From a virus, in IMG/VR virus record IMGVR_UViG_3300028840_001395, positions 186,001-250,000 of that record: DNA of 64,000 nt; one strand, 5' to 3'. Shown one piece after another: positions 1 through 8,039 of this stretch; the stretch's first letter is position 1, and each line of letters starts with the position of its first letter. Under the pieces are notes generated by a model. It was given only the letters and a program-made list of their open reading frames with translations, was not told the DNA's origin and ran no database searches. Position numbers and translations under genes: made by a program.

Positions 1-48
1 GATCAGAGCGGCCACGCGCTTCATCGTCTTGAGCAGTGATTCGTCCAT
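1..48 (-). CDS. Unknown protein, 5' end only (runs off the window)
   Basis: An ATG at 48 preceded by GAGGAAG reads MDESLLKTMKRVAALI and stays open to the window edge. Only 16 codons are visible, so no function can be given. It is the next gene downstream of the 96-890 gene. Confidence 0.5.
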   Translation of the reverse strand, partial: MDESLLKTMKRVAALI

Positions 49-95
49 GATCTTCCTCGACGTAGTGGTTCTACAAGGCCATCCCTATAGGGCAA

Positions 96-890
96 TCAAG
101 GGGCAATCGCCCTGGGACTCACCTTGACCGGATCCTCACTGAGCCGAAGATGGTCAAAGATCGCCTTGATGTAGAGCCGCTTGAGCAACTTCTGGGCTCG
201 CTCGATGAAGGTGTCGTCCGACCCCCGGAACGTGATCTCGCCCTTCCGAGACAAGGTGTCCGTCCCGACCATAATCCTGTAGGCCCACTGGAAAGGCTGT
301 TCACCCATGAAGCGGTTGTGAATCCGGCCCACGACGTTACCTTCGACGGCTCCGTTGACCTTGAACAGCATCGAGACGGGCTTGGTCGTGTCGTCGGTGT
401 GGTTGAACATCCACTTGACGGTCATGTCGTCAGCCACGTAGCGGATGATCTCCTGCGGGGCCTTCCCGCACTGGCGGAGGACTTCCAACGCCCCTCGAAT
501 CATGGCGTCGTTGTGGTGTCCCTGGTAGCCGTCCGGGAACAGGTCTGCCGGATCCATCATGCCGATCAACGTCTGCTGGGCCAGTTGGGCGATGCTCTCC
601 CAGATGTAGGACAGCCAACCGATGAGGTCGGCCTCGGTACGGGGCCTGTACGCGTCGAGACGCTTCGCAGCCTCGACGTTCCAGCGCCAGCGACCACCCG
701 CCTTCCACTCGACGCGGGCGACGTGGCTGGTCAGGTCGGTGTGCAGCAGGATGAAGTGCTTGCCGACGCGGAACGCCTCCGCGCCCTCCTTGTATTGATT
801 CTTGTCGAACAGGGCGGTGCCGTCGTCTTTCTCGGCTCCAGGGAAGATGCTCCGGATGATACGACCACCCTCGTCCATTCGGATGGTCAT
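96..890 (-). CDS. Hypothetical protein, 264 aa
   Basis: Not recognised. A soluble, tryptophan-rich protein without signal peptide or membrane segment. The ATG at 890 overlaps the stop of the upstream gene (887-1603), which indicates translational coupling; longer in-frame extensions run back into that gene and are not needed. It is the second gene of a two-gene unit read from the promoter at 1619-1651. Confidence 0.75.
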   Translation of the reverse strand: MTIRMDEGGRIIRSIFPGAEKDDGTALFDKNQYKEGAEAFRVGKHFILLHTDLTSHVARVEWKAGGRWRWNVEAAKRLDAYRPRTEADLIGWLSYIWESIAQLAQQTLIGMMDPADLFPDGYQGHHNDAMIRGALEVLRQCGKAPQEIIRYVADDMTVKWMFNHTDDTTKPVSMLFKVNGAVEGNVVGRIHNRFMGEQPFQWAYRIMVGTDTLSRKGEITFRGSDDTFIERAQKLLKRLYIKAIFDHLRLSEDPVKVSPRAIAP

Positions 891-1603
891 TGCTCCGCCC
901 TCCACAGGCTGTCGAGGCGCTCGATCTCCGGCTTGGTGATCTGGCCCGTCAGGCGGCTGTTCTCCCGCTGGTCCTTGTACATATCCGCCCACTGGGGGTC
1001 GGACTCCGCCTTCTCCTCCGGGTCTGCCAGACCCTCATCTACCGCCGCCTCCATCGGGGACTGGGGACAACGCCAGCCGTTCTCATCCGTGAGCATCCAC
1101 AGGAGCTTCTGGCGCTCCTCGGGATCCTTGACGTGCTTGATGTCGGCTTCCATCAGGATTGGCCATGCTTCGCCGCAGTCGTAGCACATGTAGGGCACTG
1201 GCTTGGTGACGTGCCCGTTGGTGATGCTCCGGCACGTCCGGCGGCGTCCGCCCCGCAGCGCGAGCCAGTTGAGGATGACCCGCTCCCACTCCCACTCGGG
1301 GCCACTCACGCTGTAGTTGAAGCCGATCTTGGTCGTGCCCTTGCCGTCGTGGTAGAAGATCTCCTTCGGCCCGACACAGAGGATGCTGGACGTATCCCCC
1401 CGCTGGATGGACGCACGGACATCATCCAGGGTGCCCCCGTTGTCGAGGATATGGCCATACATGAAGTTGGTTTCGGCCCACCTCTGGAAGTGCTCGCTCT
1501 CGGCCAGGATCTCCGTCCAGGGGCGCATGTGTTCGCGCAGGAAGGCGGCGAACAGGTCGCGGGCCTTCTTCGACTTCATGGTCACAGAGATCGAGTAGCC
1601 CAT
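887..1603 (-). CDS. Hypothetical protein with a C-x2-C pair, 238 aa
   Basis: Not recognised. One CYDCGEAW motif in the middle could be half of a zinc site. First gene after the promoter at 1619-1651; the ATG at 1603 has GGAGG about 8 nt upstream. Its stop overlaps the start of the next gene. Confidence 0.75.
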   Translation of the reverse strand: MGYSISVTMKSKKARDLFAAFLREHMRPWTEILAESEHFQRWAETNFMYGHILDNGGTLDDVRASIQRGDTSSILCVGPKEIFYHDGKGTTKIGFNYSVSGPEWEWERVILNWLALRGGRRRTCRSITNGHVTKPVPYMCYDCGEAWPILMEADIKHVKDPEERQKLLWMLTDENGWRCPQSPMEAAVDEGLADPEEKAESDPQWADMYKDQRENSRLTGQITKPEIERLDSLWRAEQ

Positions 1604-1618
1604 GTGGACACCTCCACG

Positions 1619-1651
1619 TAGACTACTCCGAAGGCAGGTCCGATAAGCCCC
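1619..1651 (-). promoter_or_regulatory. Phage-type promoter (CTTATC-N16-TAGTCTAC)
   Basis: Read on the minus strand: GGGGGCTTATC, 16-nt spacer ending CGGAG, then TAGTCTA. One of 19 copies of this family. It abuts the TAG stop of the upstream gene (TAG then GGGGCTTA) and directs the 887-1603 unit. Confidence 0.85.
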
Positions 1652-1930
1652 CTACTTGATGCCCTTGAGCGCCTCACGCGCCTGCTCCTGGCATCTCCGC
1701 AACGCCTGGATGGCGAAGGTCCCGTCACTGGCCTTGACCAGATCGTCCTCTCGGGCGATCTCCTGAAGGGCATCTCGCATCTTCTCGTACTGCCGGGCCT
1801 GAATCCAGCGGCCCATGCCCGGCTTGGCCCGTGCCTTCTGCTCCTCGGGAGTCAGCGCACCGAACTTCGCAGTCCCCCAGTTGCAGTCTGCGACCCAGTA
1901 GTTCCACAGGACTCGGAGCCAGTAGCGCAT
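1652..1930 (-). CDS. Hypothetical protein, 92 aa
   Basis: Not recognised; a small basic tryptophan-containing protein, probably mainly helical. The ATG at 1930 overlaps the stop of the upstream gene. It ends in TAG directly against the -35 element of the promoter at 1619-1651. Confidence 0.65.
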   Translation of the reverse strand: MRYWLRVLWNYWVADCNWGTAKFGALTPEEQKARAKPGMGRWIQARQYEKMRDALQEIAREDDLVKASDGTFAIQALRRCQEQAREALKGIK

Positions 1931-2118
1931 CACTTCACCCTGTTGGGGCCGAGCAGCTTGCCGATGAGCCTCTCGGTCTTCTCGTCCAGCGTCCCTGGCT
2001 CGTCCTCGTAGAGCAGCCCGGCCAGACCCCGGAGCAGATTCTGCTTCTCCTCGGGGGTCATCCACTTGACCCTGGCCCGGAGCCGGGCGGATGCCTTCTT
2101 CTTGGGCTTCTCGGCCAT
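1930..2118 (-). CDS. Hypothetical basic protein, 62 aa
   Basis: Not recognised; lysine/arginine-rich at the N-terminus, then amphipathic helices. The start at 2118 overlaps the stop of the preceding gene, so it is coupled in a run of small genes that stretches from about 5800 down to 1652. Confidence 0.6.
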   Translation of the reverse strand: MAEKPKKKASARLRARVKWMTPEEKQNLLRGLAGLLYEDEPGTLDEKTERLIGKLLGPNRVK

Positions 2119-2618
2119 CAGACCTTGCCCTTCCCGGCCCGCTTGAGTTCCTCGAACTGCTCGACCGTTAGGTCGGTGTTGTCCCACCCTCTCTCCGCAC
2201 AGTAGTCCCGGATGAAGTCGGTGCGCTCCTGCTGGACTTCCTCGCGGGTCTTGAAGTGTCGGGCCTCGGGCGGGTGAGCAAGCTCCTCGTCAGTCGGGTC
2301 GGCCTCTCCACAGCCGAGCTTCATCACCTTGAGCTTCTCCGAGGTCGGCACCTCGTCCCGATGGTAGGCGAGGTAGTGGATGCAGAGGGAGTTGGTCTCC
2401 AGGCCGTTGGGGAGCACGTAGTCGCACGAGGAACTGGGGATGTCACAGCCGGTCTTGTCGCAGCCGGTGCAGCCGTGGAACCCGAGCCACTGGGTTCCCA
2501 TCTCGGCCTGGCGCAACGCTGCCGCCATCTTGCGGGTCAGGCCGTCGATCACAGGCATGTCGGACGGGGGTTGCTGGGGTTCGATGTACAGGACGTGCTG
2601 GTCGTCGGTGTTGATCAC
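2118..2618 (-). CDS. Hypothetical cysteine-cluster protein, 166 aa
   Basis: Not recognised. A cluster CTGCDKTGCD followed by another Cys within about 10 residues near position 50-65 suggests a metal site. I chose the GTG at 2618, which overlaps the upstream stop (GTGA), because upstream sequence in the same frame belongs to the preceding gene. Confidence 0.65.
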   Translation of the reverse strand: MINTDDQHVLYIEPQQPPSDMPVIDGLTRKMAAALRQAEMGTQWLGFHGCTGCDKTGCDIPSSSCDYVLPNGLETNSLCIHYLAYHRDEVPTSEKLKVMKLGCGEADPTDEELAHPPEARHFKTREEVQQERTDFIRDYCAERGWDNTDLTVEQFEELKRAGKGKV

Positions 2619-2974
2619 GGGCCACCCCCGATCCCGTCCTTCTGGCGCATCTCCTTGATGTCCACCCAGCGGACGTGCTGACCACACGCGATGCAGTTGT
2701 CGAACTCCAGCAACTGGTAGGGCGGATTCTGGTTGCGAGACACCAGGAACAGACCGTCCTCGCAGAACGGACACTCGACCTTCCAGTCCGACTCGTCCGA
2801 GATCCTCTCCTGGTTGGCGTGCCGGAGGTCGATCACGTTCTCCCCAGCCATGCGCTCCCGGACGGCCTCGTCGGACATATCCACCGGCTCCGGCCCCTGC
2901 TGGTTGGGTTCTGGCTCCACGTCGCTGTTCGCGGGCGCACCGAGGGGCCAGTCGTCGTATCCTCGACCGCTCAT
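2615..2974 (-). CDS. Zinc-ribbon protein, 119 aa
   Basis: CPFC and CIAC pairs about 30 residues apart form a probable zinc ribbon in the C-terminal half; the N-terminal half is acidic and proline-rich. Function unknown. The ATG at 2974 overlaps the stop of the upstream gene. Confidence 0.65.
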   Translation of the reverse strand: MSGRGYDDWPLGAPANSDVEPEPNQQGPEPVDMSDEAVRERMAGENVIDLRHANQERISDESDWKVECPFCEDGLFLVSRNQNPPYQLLEFDNCIACGQHVRWVDIKEMRQKDGIGGGP

Positions 2975-3342
2975 CTCCGCCTCCCCGCACCGTCCTTGCC
3001 ATAGTGCTCTACACAGAAGTCGCACTCGTTGGAGCCGCCGTAGTTCTCATCCTCCAACACCTGCTCCGTGAGCCGGTCGAACCACTTCCGAAGGGCGTGC
3101 TCGGGCTGTCGCCGGAACCGAGAGTGCTTGCCTCCCGTCATGTAGCCGTAGCCCGCGATAGACAGACCCCGCATCACGCCGAACGCTTCGGCGTAGTAGC
3201 CGTCCTGCACCCGGAAGGTGATCTTGGTCGTGTCGTCGCCCCGGTTGCGGAGACAGTCCCGGCTCGCGTGCAAGAGCATCTTGACCTCGGTCTCGACCTT
3301 CTTGACCAACCTGGGTGGAATGTCCTTGTACTTGAAGGCCAT
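2971..3342 (-). CDS. Hypothetical protein, 123 aa
   Basis: Not recognised. Basic N-terminus, a central glycine/tyrosine-rich stretch and a single CDFC pair near the C-terminus. Followed by a gene coupled through a 4-nt overlap. Confidence 0.65.
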   Translation of the reverse strand: MAFKYKDIPPRLVKKVETEVKMLLHASRDCLRNRGDDTTKITFRVQDGYYAEAFGVMRGLSIAGYGYMTGGKHSRFRRQPEHALRKWFDRLTEQVLEDENYGGSNECDFCVEHYGKDGAGRRR

Positions 3343-3345
3343 CGG

Positions 3346-3702
3346 CTACCTCCCGTGTTCCTTCTCGAAAGCATCCATCTCTTCGGGCGTCGGTGGCTTG
3401 TCCCGCCACTCGTTGAACAGCGTCGAGGGACAGCCCATCCCGATACCACCCATGTCCGCCTTGGCCTGCTCTTTCTCTCGCCCCTCGGGCATGGACTCCA
3501 GGATCTCGCACCACCACCGCTCATCGTGGTACACGAGGAACTTGCACCGACCGTAGGTAGCCCCGTGGCGGTAGCCCTCCATGCAGGGCTGCGTGTAGCA
3601 GCACCATCCGCAGCCCACACAGGGCTGGATGGGGATGCCGTCTATTGATCCAAGAGGCGCTTCGGGGGAAGGCCCTCGGAAGCCCGTGTCGTGGTCGTCC
3701 AC
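3346..3702 (-). CDS. YkgJ-type cysteine-cluster protein, about 118 aa
   Basis: The motif CVGCGWCC plus downstream cysteines matches the CxxCGxCC cluster of the YkgJ family (putative zinc or iron-sulfur proteins of unknown role). The start is uncertain: no ATG lies before the cluster, so the GTG at 3702 is chosen. That overlaps the upstream gene by 61 nt and has no convincing ribosome site. Confidence 0.6.
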   Translation of the reverse strand: MDDHDTGFRGPSPEAPLGSIDGIPIQPCVGCGWCCYTQPCMEGYRHGATYGRCKFLVYHDERWWCEILESMPEGREKEQAKADMGGIGMGCPSTLFNEWRDKPPTPEEMDAFEKEHGR

Positions 3703-3866
3703 AACAGGCGAGTCGGGTGCAGTGTCGGGAACCTCTCGCACAGGGCGAGCAGACGCCCCAACAGTTCCGGCTTCCAGTCCGAGGTATCCTCCGGGAATCG
3801 GTGGATGACGTTGCCCTTCTTGTTCAGGATGAGGATCTCGTCCTCGGGGAACAGCTTGTCGAGCAT
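3642..3866 (-). CDS. Hypothetical protein, 74 aa
   Basis: Not recognised; a short soluble protein with a hydrophobic N-terminal strand pattern. It overlaps the 5' part of the downstream YkgJ-type gene in another frame. Confidence 0.5.
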   Translation of the reverse strand: MLDKLFPEDEILILNKKGNVIHRFPEDTSDWKPELLGRLLALCERFPTLHPTRLLWTTTTRASEGLPPKRLLDQ

Positions 3867-3935
3867 GGTCTTTCTCTCCCACAGCAGCCGCTCCCATAGC
3901 TGGCTGCTCTGATTCAGTTCTGCTTCAACTTCCAG

Positions 3936-4220
3936 TCAGCGTGCAGTACTAGAATCAGAGCTATCTAGAGTATCCTCCCGATCCCCGTGCCGGTCCTTGA
4001 GCACCATCTCCTGGCCTCCGATCCGCAGCGTGATGGCGTCTGCGGCCTGGAACAGGGCCATGCCGATCTTCTTGAAAGTCGCTGCGGTCGCGACATCCCT
4101 CAGATCCGTTCTCCCCTCCGGGTTCAAGTGAAGGGGGATCTCGATCACCAACATCGGCGGCTCGGGGGCGTTGGCCCCCCACTCCGCCAGCGCCTTGACG
4201 GCTTCCTCGACCTTGCTCAT
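3936..4220 (-). CDS. Hypothetical protein, 94 aa
   Basis: Not recognised. The C-terminus is Ser/Asp/Thr-rich. The ATG at 4220 overlaps the upstream stop (ATGA), preferred over a GTG four codons earlier. Confidence 0.6.
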   Translation of the reverse strand: MSKVEEAVKALAEWGANAPEPPMLVIEIPLHLNPEGRTDLRDVATAATFKKIGMALFQAADAITLRIGGQEMVLKDRHGDREDTLDSSDSSTAR

Positions 4221-4681
4221 GACAACTCCCACGGCGATGCGAGAATGACCCGCTCCTCGGGGTCAAGTCCCGCTGCCAGTCCTGCGTTCCGAACCCACTC
4301 GGCCATCGCGTCGCAGCCGATGGGCGTCCCCCTTCCCCTCTCCAGGGGCTTGCAGAGGATCGTCTGGCTGTGGCGGCACAGCTCGGGCGGGATGACCACA
4401 AGCACCATCACGTCTATCGGGGGCTGTGTGTAGCCCCCACGCTCGTCCTCATGCCAGTGGGGGTCCTGGTAGCTCATCACGACGCCCTCGTACTCGGGAG
4501 TCATCGGCTTGTTCCGGTCTCGACCCTGCACCGCGCTCTCGATCAACTCCTTCTTGATCCCGAGACTCGCTATCTGGCTACGCTCAAAATCCTTCAGAGC
4601 CTCCTCGAAGCTCTTGATGAGCTTGAACTCTCCCCGCCCGTGGCTCTGGGGTCGCCCCAGGGGCCAGCCGTCAGTCTCCAT
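4217..4681 (-). CDS. Hypothetical protein, 154 aa
   Basis: Not recognised. I used the ATG at 4681, which overlaps the end of the upstream gene by 11 nt; further in-frame extension lies inside that gene. The first third looks helical, the rest mixed. Confidence 0.6.
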   Translation of the reverse strand: METDGWPLGRPQSHGRGEFKLIKSFEEALKDFERSQIASLGIKKELIESAVQGRDRNKPMTPEYEGVVMSYQDPHWHEDERGGYTQPPIDVMVLVVIPPELCRHSQTILCKPLERGRGTPIGCDAMAEWVRNAGLAAGLDPEERVILASPWELS

Positions 4682-5066
4682 CTTCCTCGTCTTCCATGCA
4701 CGGCAACCGCTGCTGCCCGACCTTCTCCAGCCCGGCGTAGTCGATGGCGTCCGGGTTGCGAACTCGCGGGTCACTCGACGGCTCGACCTTGTTGCCCTCG
4801 TCATCCGTCAAGTCCGAGACGTGAATCCAGCCCCGGTTCTTGGTCACGGCCTGGTCGTCCATCTTGTCGTCGGCGCACTTGGTGAAGCTGGCGTGAACGC
4901 TGATCTCGGCATCTTCGAGGAGGGTTCTGGAATCCTCCTTGATCGCCTCTTCGGCCAGCTTGAGTGTCGCCTTGTCGTTGCCTTGATCCTCGACCCATAC
5001 GTGCATCATCTGGATGTCCACGTCCGGGGTCACGCACACCTTCCGCATGAACTTCTTCTCGGCCAT
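4671..5066 (-). CDS. Hypothetical acidic protein, 131 aa
   Basis: Not recognised; acidic, ending in a run of Glu/Asp. The ATG at 5066 follows GGAGGTAAGGGCG. Part of the minus-strand unit that begins at the promoter at 5814-5846. Confidence 0.6.
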   Translation of the reverse strand: MAEKKFMRKVCVTPDVDIQMMHVWVEDQGNDKATLKLAEEAIKEDSRTLLEDAEISVHASFTKCADDKMDDQAVTKNRGWIHVSDLTDDEGNKVEPSSDPRVRNPDAIDYAGLEKVGQQRLPCMEDEEDGD

Positions 5067-5071
5067 CGCCC

Positions 5072-5305
5072 TTACCTCCGCAGGTTGGCTGCCTGGGCGA
5101 CGAGCCTGTCCGTAGCATCCTGCTTGGACTCGAACGGAAAAGAGTCCGAATGCGTCGGGATCATGTTCCACGTCGCCGCCCACTTCTTCGTCCTGGGGTG
5201 ACGGGACACGATACCGATGAACTCGCTCCCCCGGAACACGTCATGGGCCTCGACGCCCTGGGCGTCCACCTCGATGCGGAGCTTGAACGTCAACTTGCCG
5301 GGCAT
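5072..5305 (-). CDS. Hypothetical protein, 77 aa
   Basis: Not recognised; beta-strand-like N-terminal half. Its ATG overlaps the stop of the SLOG gene by one base (TGATG), so the two are probably translationally coupled. Confidence 0.6.
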   Translation of the reverse strand: MPGKLTFKLRIEVDAQGVEAHDVFRGSEFIGIVSRHPRTKKWAATWNMIPTHSDSFPFESKQDATDRLVAQAANLRR

Positions 5306-5799
5306 CACGATCTCCGAACCTCGGAGCCATCGGGCAGGATGACGATCACCTTGCGTGCCCCGCCCGGCGGCTTCTTCCCCAGCTCGCCCGCCGAATACCG
5401 CACCGTGGCCCACGTCCCACCGCCCCGCTTCTGCTTGGGTTCCTCCATCTCCTTCGGACAGGCGATGACCCACACCGACTCGTCCGCGATGTCGTGGTCA
5501 CGGGCCAGGAACTTCTTCGGAGGACGTTCCTCGACCGCGTGGCGGCACTCGGCCCGGAGGTCACGAACGAGCGGCGGGTGGAGAACCACGTCACCGCCGA
5601 AGGCCAGGACGAGCGTGTGGAACTCGGCGTCCGCACCCTCGCAGTCGCCGTGGTGACCCCGGATCGTCCGGTGGTTGAAAGGCTCGACGGAGCCGTCCGG
5701 GGAGCCGCCCGCCGCCATGCGCTGGAAGATCGCTCCCAGCGTGCGAAGCTGGGCCGCAGTGCAGCCCTGGCGAGTCCCGGTGAAACCAATGTCGATCAC
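5305..5799 (-). CDS. SLOG-superfamily (DprA/LOG-like) Rossmann protein, 164 aa
   Basis: The N-terminus reads MIDIGFTGTRQGCT, followed around residue 50 by HHGDCEGAD and then a Phe-His and a His-Pro-Pro. This is the layout of small SLOG-fold proteins related to DprA and LOG, which bind nucleotides or nucleotide-derived ligands. Family knowledge: some SLOG domains, such as that of the Thoeris effector ThsA, sense NAD-derived cyclic ADP-ribose. No such role can be proven here. First gene of a unit read from the promoter at 5814-5846. Confidence 0.75.
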   Translation of the reverse strand: MIDIGFTGTRQGCTAAQLRTLGAIFQRMAAGGSPDGSVEPFNHRTIRGHHGDCEGADAEFHTLVLAFGGDVVLHPPLVRDLRAECRHAVEERPPKKFLARDHDIADESVWVIACPKEMEEPKQKRGGGTWATVRYSAGELGKKPPGGARKVIVILPDGSEVRRS

Positions 5800-5813
5800 G
5801 CATCACCTCCACC

Positions 5814-5846
5814 TAGACTACTCTGTCGGAAGGAGAAATAAGCCCC
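5814..5846 (-). promoter_or_regulatory. Phage-type promoter (CTTATT-N16-TAGTCTAG)
   Basis: Minus-strand reading GGGGCTTATT, spacer ending GACAGAG, TAGTCTAGG, 15 nt before the SLOG start codon. It precedes a protein gene and has the TAGTCT form of the -10 element. Confidence 0.85.
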
Positions 5847-6148
5847 AAGAAATGACGAAGCCCGCGCCTGGCGAGTCTTCCGGGGGTCGGAAGAGAGCCT
5901 GCTTGCGCGGGTCTCCGTAGCACCGGCATATCCAGAGAAGTCCAGATATGCCCGGCAGTGCCCTACCGGAGGGCAGTTTGTCTCATCCGGACTGCCCTCG
6001 CACCGACCCCCAGGCGTGTACGACCTCTCGCTCTAGCCTGGGGGCCTAGAACCGTGGGCCGGGACTTGCTAGAACCAGCGACCTCCGTGCAAAAGTAAGG
6101 CACCCTTCGATGAGGTGGGGGTTGGCAGCCCTTCACCTCGTGTGCTTG
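5847..6148 (-). ncRNA. Candidate structured non-coding RNA A, about 300 nt
   Basis: No credible protein gene lies here. Starting about 7 nt after the -10 of the promoter at 6154-6186, the minus-strand transcript would contain a chain of hairpins: 6112-6139 (GAGGTG/CACCTC), 6007-6044 (9 bp, CCCCCAGGC/GCCTGGGGG), 5969-5999 (9 bp), 5923-5955 (about 10 bp with a bulge) and 5861-5911 (CCCGCGC/GCGCGGG with an inner 7-bp stem at 5876-5894). The density of perfect stems far exceeds neighbouring coding DNA. No canonical tRNA cloverleaf was found. The 3' end is unknown, and function is unknown. Confidence 0.55.
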
Positions 6149-6153
6149 ACGCC

Positions 6154-6186
6154 TATACTACTCTGTCCTGACAGAAAAGTAAGCCC
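6154..6186 (-). promoter_or_regulatory. Phage-type promoter, TAGTATAG variant
   Basis: Minus-strand GGGCTTACT, 17-nt spacer ending GACAGAG, TAGTATAGG. It has the TAGTAT form of the -10 element and precedes candidate RNA A rather than a protein gene. Confidence 0.8.
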
Positions 6187-6461
6187 AAGAAAACGCGATG
6201 CCCGCCGTGGTGGGCCTTCACTCAGGAGGGGTTGACGACAGGGAACCGACCACGCTCACGTCGGGAGCCTGCCGCCAGGAAGCCTCCGGCGAGGGAACCT
6301 GGGCGGGCACCGAGGGATGGTTTTGTTTAGGGGGTCATCCACCCCCTCATCAAACGTCGCGCCTCATGGCGCTTTTGAGAATACAATCTTCGGCCTAGAC
6401 CCCCACCTCCATGTCCTGCGGCACCCCGCAAGGCCCCACAGGCGGTCAACCTGGTGGGGCT
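6187..6461 (-). ncRNA. Candidate structured non-coding RNA B, about 275 nt
   Basis: Between the promoters at 6467-6499 and 6154-6186 no protein gene is evident. The predicted 5' end coincides with a hairpin at 6433-6460 (GCCCCAC/GTGGGGC plus a 3-bp extension). Further stems lie at 6415-6432 (7 bp), 6359-6372 (GCGCC/GGCGC) and 6329-6347 (7 bp, AGGGGGT/ACCCCCT). Placement between two TAGTATAG promoters is the same as for RNA A. No homology to a known RNA family was recognised by eye. Confidence 0.5.
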
Positions 6462-6466
6462 ACACC

Positions 6467-6499
6467 TATACTACTCTGAAACCGCTGCGATGTAAGCCT
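6467..6499 (-). promoter_or_regulatory. Phage-type promoter, TAGTATAG variant
   Basis: Minus-strand GAGGCTTACA, 17-nt spacer, TAGTATAGG. A more degenerate -35 flank than the others, the same -10 variant as the other RNA-gene promoters. It directs candidate RNA B. Confidence 0.75.
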
Positions 6500-6551
6500 C
6501 TAAAGATTCTGCGACCCTCGACCGTCACAGTTGGGGCGACAATTTAGAGGC
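6496..6551. repeat. 9-bp inverted repeat GCCTCTAAA...TTTAGAGGC
   Basis: Perfect arms at 6496-6504 and 6543-6551, 38 nt apart. The left arm overlaps the -35 region of the promoter at 6467-6499. It could be a regulator site or a large stem. The remaining 6552-6609 holds no other clear signal. Confidence 0.5.
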
Positions 6552-6609
6552 GGGTGGTTTTACTTCTATCGGCGTAGGTATTGTGACAGTGCTATGAAGG
6601 GAGCAGAAT

Positions 6610-7050
6610 ATGAATGACTACAGCATCATCGAGACGAAGCCGGTCAACGTGGCCGTCATCGTCATCTTGTTCATCTTGCTGTTGTGCTTCGCGGGAGCGT
6701 CAGCGGTCTACTACACCAAGAGCCACCTGCTCGAAGTCGAGCTGGCTCACGAGCGCAGTGAGCACTTCAAGATGACCGACAAGGTGGAATACCTGGAACG
6801 CAAGGCCGAAGCCCTCCAGCACAACTACGTTGACCTGATTCTGACTGGCTACGTCCGGGTCGGCCCGAGTGACATGCGAGACCTGGTACAGCAGGCGCAG
6901 CATCTCCGGCAGGCTTCTCGGGAGAACTACCCGACCCATGAGGGTATCGGCGGCGGCGAGGATGAACTGGTCGCGGATCAGCCCAAGAAGGTCAAGCGGA
7001 AGGGGAAGAAGTCCCGCAAGTCCAAGCGCAAGGCCTCCCGCCGCCAGTAG
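6610..7050 (+). CDS. Small membrane-anchored protein with basic tail, 146 aa
   Basis: One hydrophobic helix at residues 12-35 near the N-terminus, then a coiled-coil-like stretch (about 38-70) and a strongly Lys/Arg-rich C-terminus, so probably a membrane-anchored protein with a long charged domain. Function unknown. Its ATG follows AGGGAGCAG. The last 73 nt overlap the 3' end of the convergent gene at 6978-8039. Confidence 0.65.
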   Translation: MNDYSIIETKPVNVAVIVILFILLLCFAGASAVYYTKSHLLEVELAHERSEHFKMTDKVEYLERKAEALQHNYVDLILTGYVRVGPSDMRDLVQQAQHLRQASRENYPTHEGIGGGEDELVADQPKKVKRKGKKSRKSKRKASRRQ

Positions 7051-8039
7051 AACCCGAACTCACCTTTCCCCACCCGCAGGGTGACGCGCCCGTCAGGCCC
7101 TCTGACGACGATAGCGTGGTCGGTGACCTTCTCCCGCACTCCGGCATAGGCCAGGAGGAGTTTTCGCACTACGGGGGACATGGGGGCGATTCTCGGCGTC
7201 CTGTGGATGGAGTGGAAGTTGAACTTGAGGAACGTCCCTTGGCGCGGGTCGAGGGGCCACGCCTTGACGGGGCCAGCGCCGGACAGCTTCTCGACCAGGA
7301 TGAGCGTGGGCTTCTCGCCCTCGGCCTGGATGATCAGGTCGCCCGGCTCGGCCCGCTGAAGGGCAGCGTTGATGGAGTCCTTGCGCTTGTGGTAGGCATC
7401 GTTCTCGGCCTTGCGCTTGGCCTCCTCCTCCGCATACTTGTACTGGGCGTTGATGCGCTCGAACTCCCGACGCATCTGGAACGCAGCCAACGACACGTTC
7501 TCGCCGTCCCCCTTCGCCTGGTCGCCCCTCTTGGGGTTGTCGTACTTGACGGGCGTGAGCGAGAGCCGGACCCTCCTGAACCTGTCCTCGTAGTGGGTCT
7601 TGCTCGGCGTGCGGTAGCGGATGATGACGGTGCTGCCCTTGGGCATGTTCAGCGCAGCCGCCTCCGACGTGTTGTAGGTCGCGGCGTCGAGGTCAGCGAG
7701 AAGGCGGCGCACCTTCTTGTTGAGCGACCCGCTGGGCTTCCGCTTCCACTTGCACAGCGGGATATCCTCGATGACGTGCTTCCACGCCCCGTGGATAGTG
7801 TCCGCATCCTCACGGGCCTTCTTCCCGTACATGTAGGGATACTGCTTGCCCAGCGCCTTCCCCTTGTGGCTGTTGCGGGGCCACGCCTCGATGCGGAAGG
7901 CCTCCTTCACGTCACCCCGCGCGTCCTTCTGGATGATGCAGATCAGGTCGAGCCGACCCTCGGGCCAGAGCGCCTGGAGCGCCTCGATGACCCGGTAGTC
8001 ATCGTTGATCTTGGCGAGAGCTTCAACCAGCTTGTTCAT
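6978..8039 (-). CDS. Hypothetical protein, 353 aa
   Basis: Not recognised. A basic soluble protein with a charged helical segment around residues 200-235 and beta-rich ends. The ATG at 8039 overlaps the stop of the upstream gene (ATGA). Its 3' end is antisense to the 3' end of 6610-7050 over 73 nt, unusually long for this tightly packed genome. Confidence 0.7.
   Translation of the reverse strand: MNKLVEALAKINDDYRVIEALQALWPEGRLDLICIIQKDARGDVKEAFRIEAWPRNSHKGKALGKQYPYMYGKKAREDADTIHGAWKHVIEDIPLCKWKRKPSGSLNKKVRRLLADLDAATYNTSEAAALNMPKGSTVIIRYRTPSKTHYEDRFRRVRLSLTPVKYDNPKRGDQAKGDGENVSLAAFQMRREFERINAQYKYAEEEAKRKAENDAYHKRKDSINAALQRAEPGDLIIQAEGEKPTLILVEKLSGAGPVKAWPLDPRQGTFLKFNFHSIHRTPRIAPMSPVVRKLLLAYAGVREKVTDHAIVVRGPDGRVTLRVGKGEFGFYWRREALRLDLRDFFPFRLTFLG

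Noticed and set aside
150-1184. Long open frames antisense to the minus-strand genes, and similar long shadow frames across the window
   Set aside because: In GC-rich DNA the strand opposite a real gene stays open by codon bias. These lack ribosome sites, fit no operon spacing and have low-complexity translations.
5847-6148. Degenerate tRNAs, from CTGCCAA and AGGTCGCTGGTTC-like pieces
   Set aside because: The pieces occur without matching acceptor or T-stems, so no cloverleaf can be drawn.
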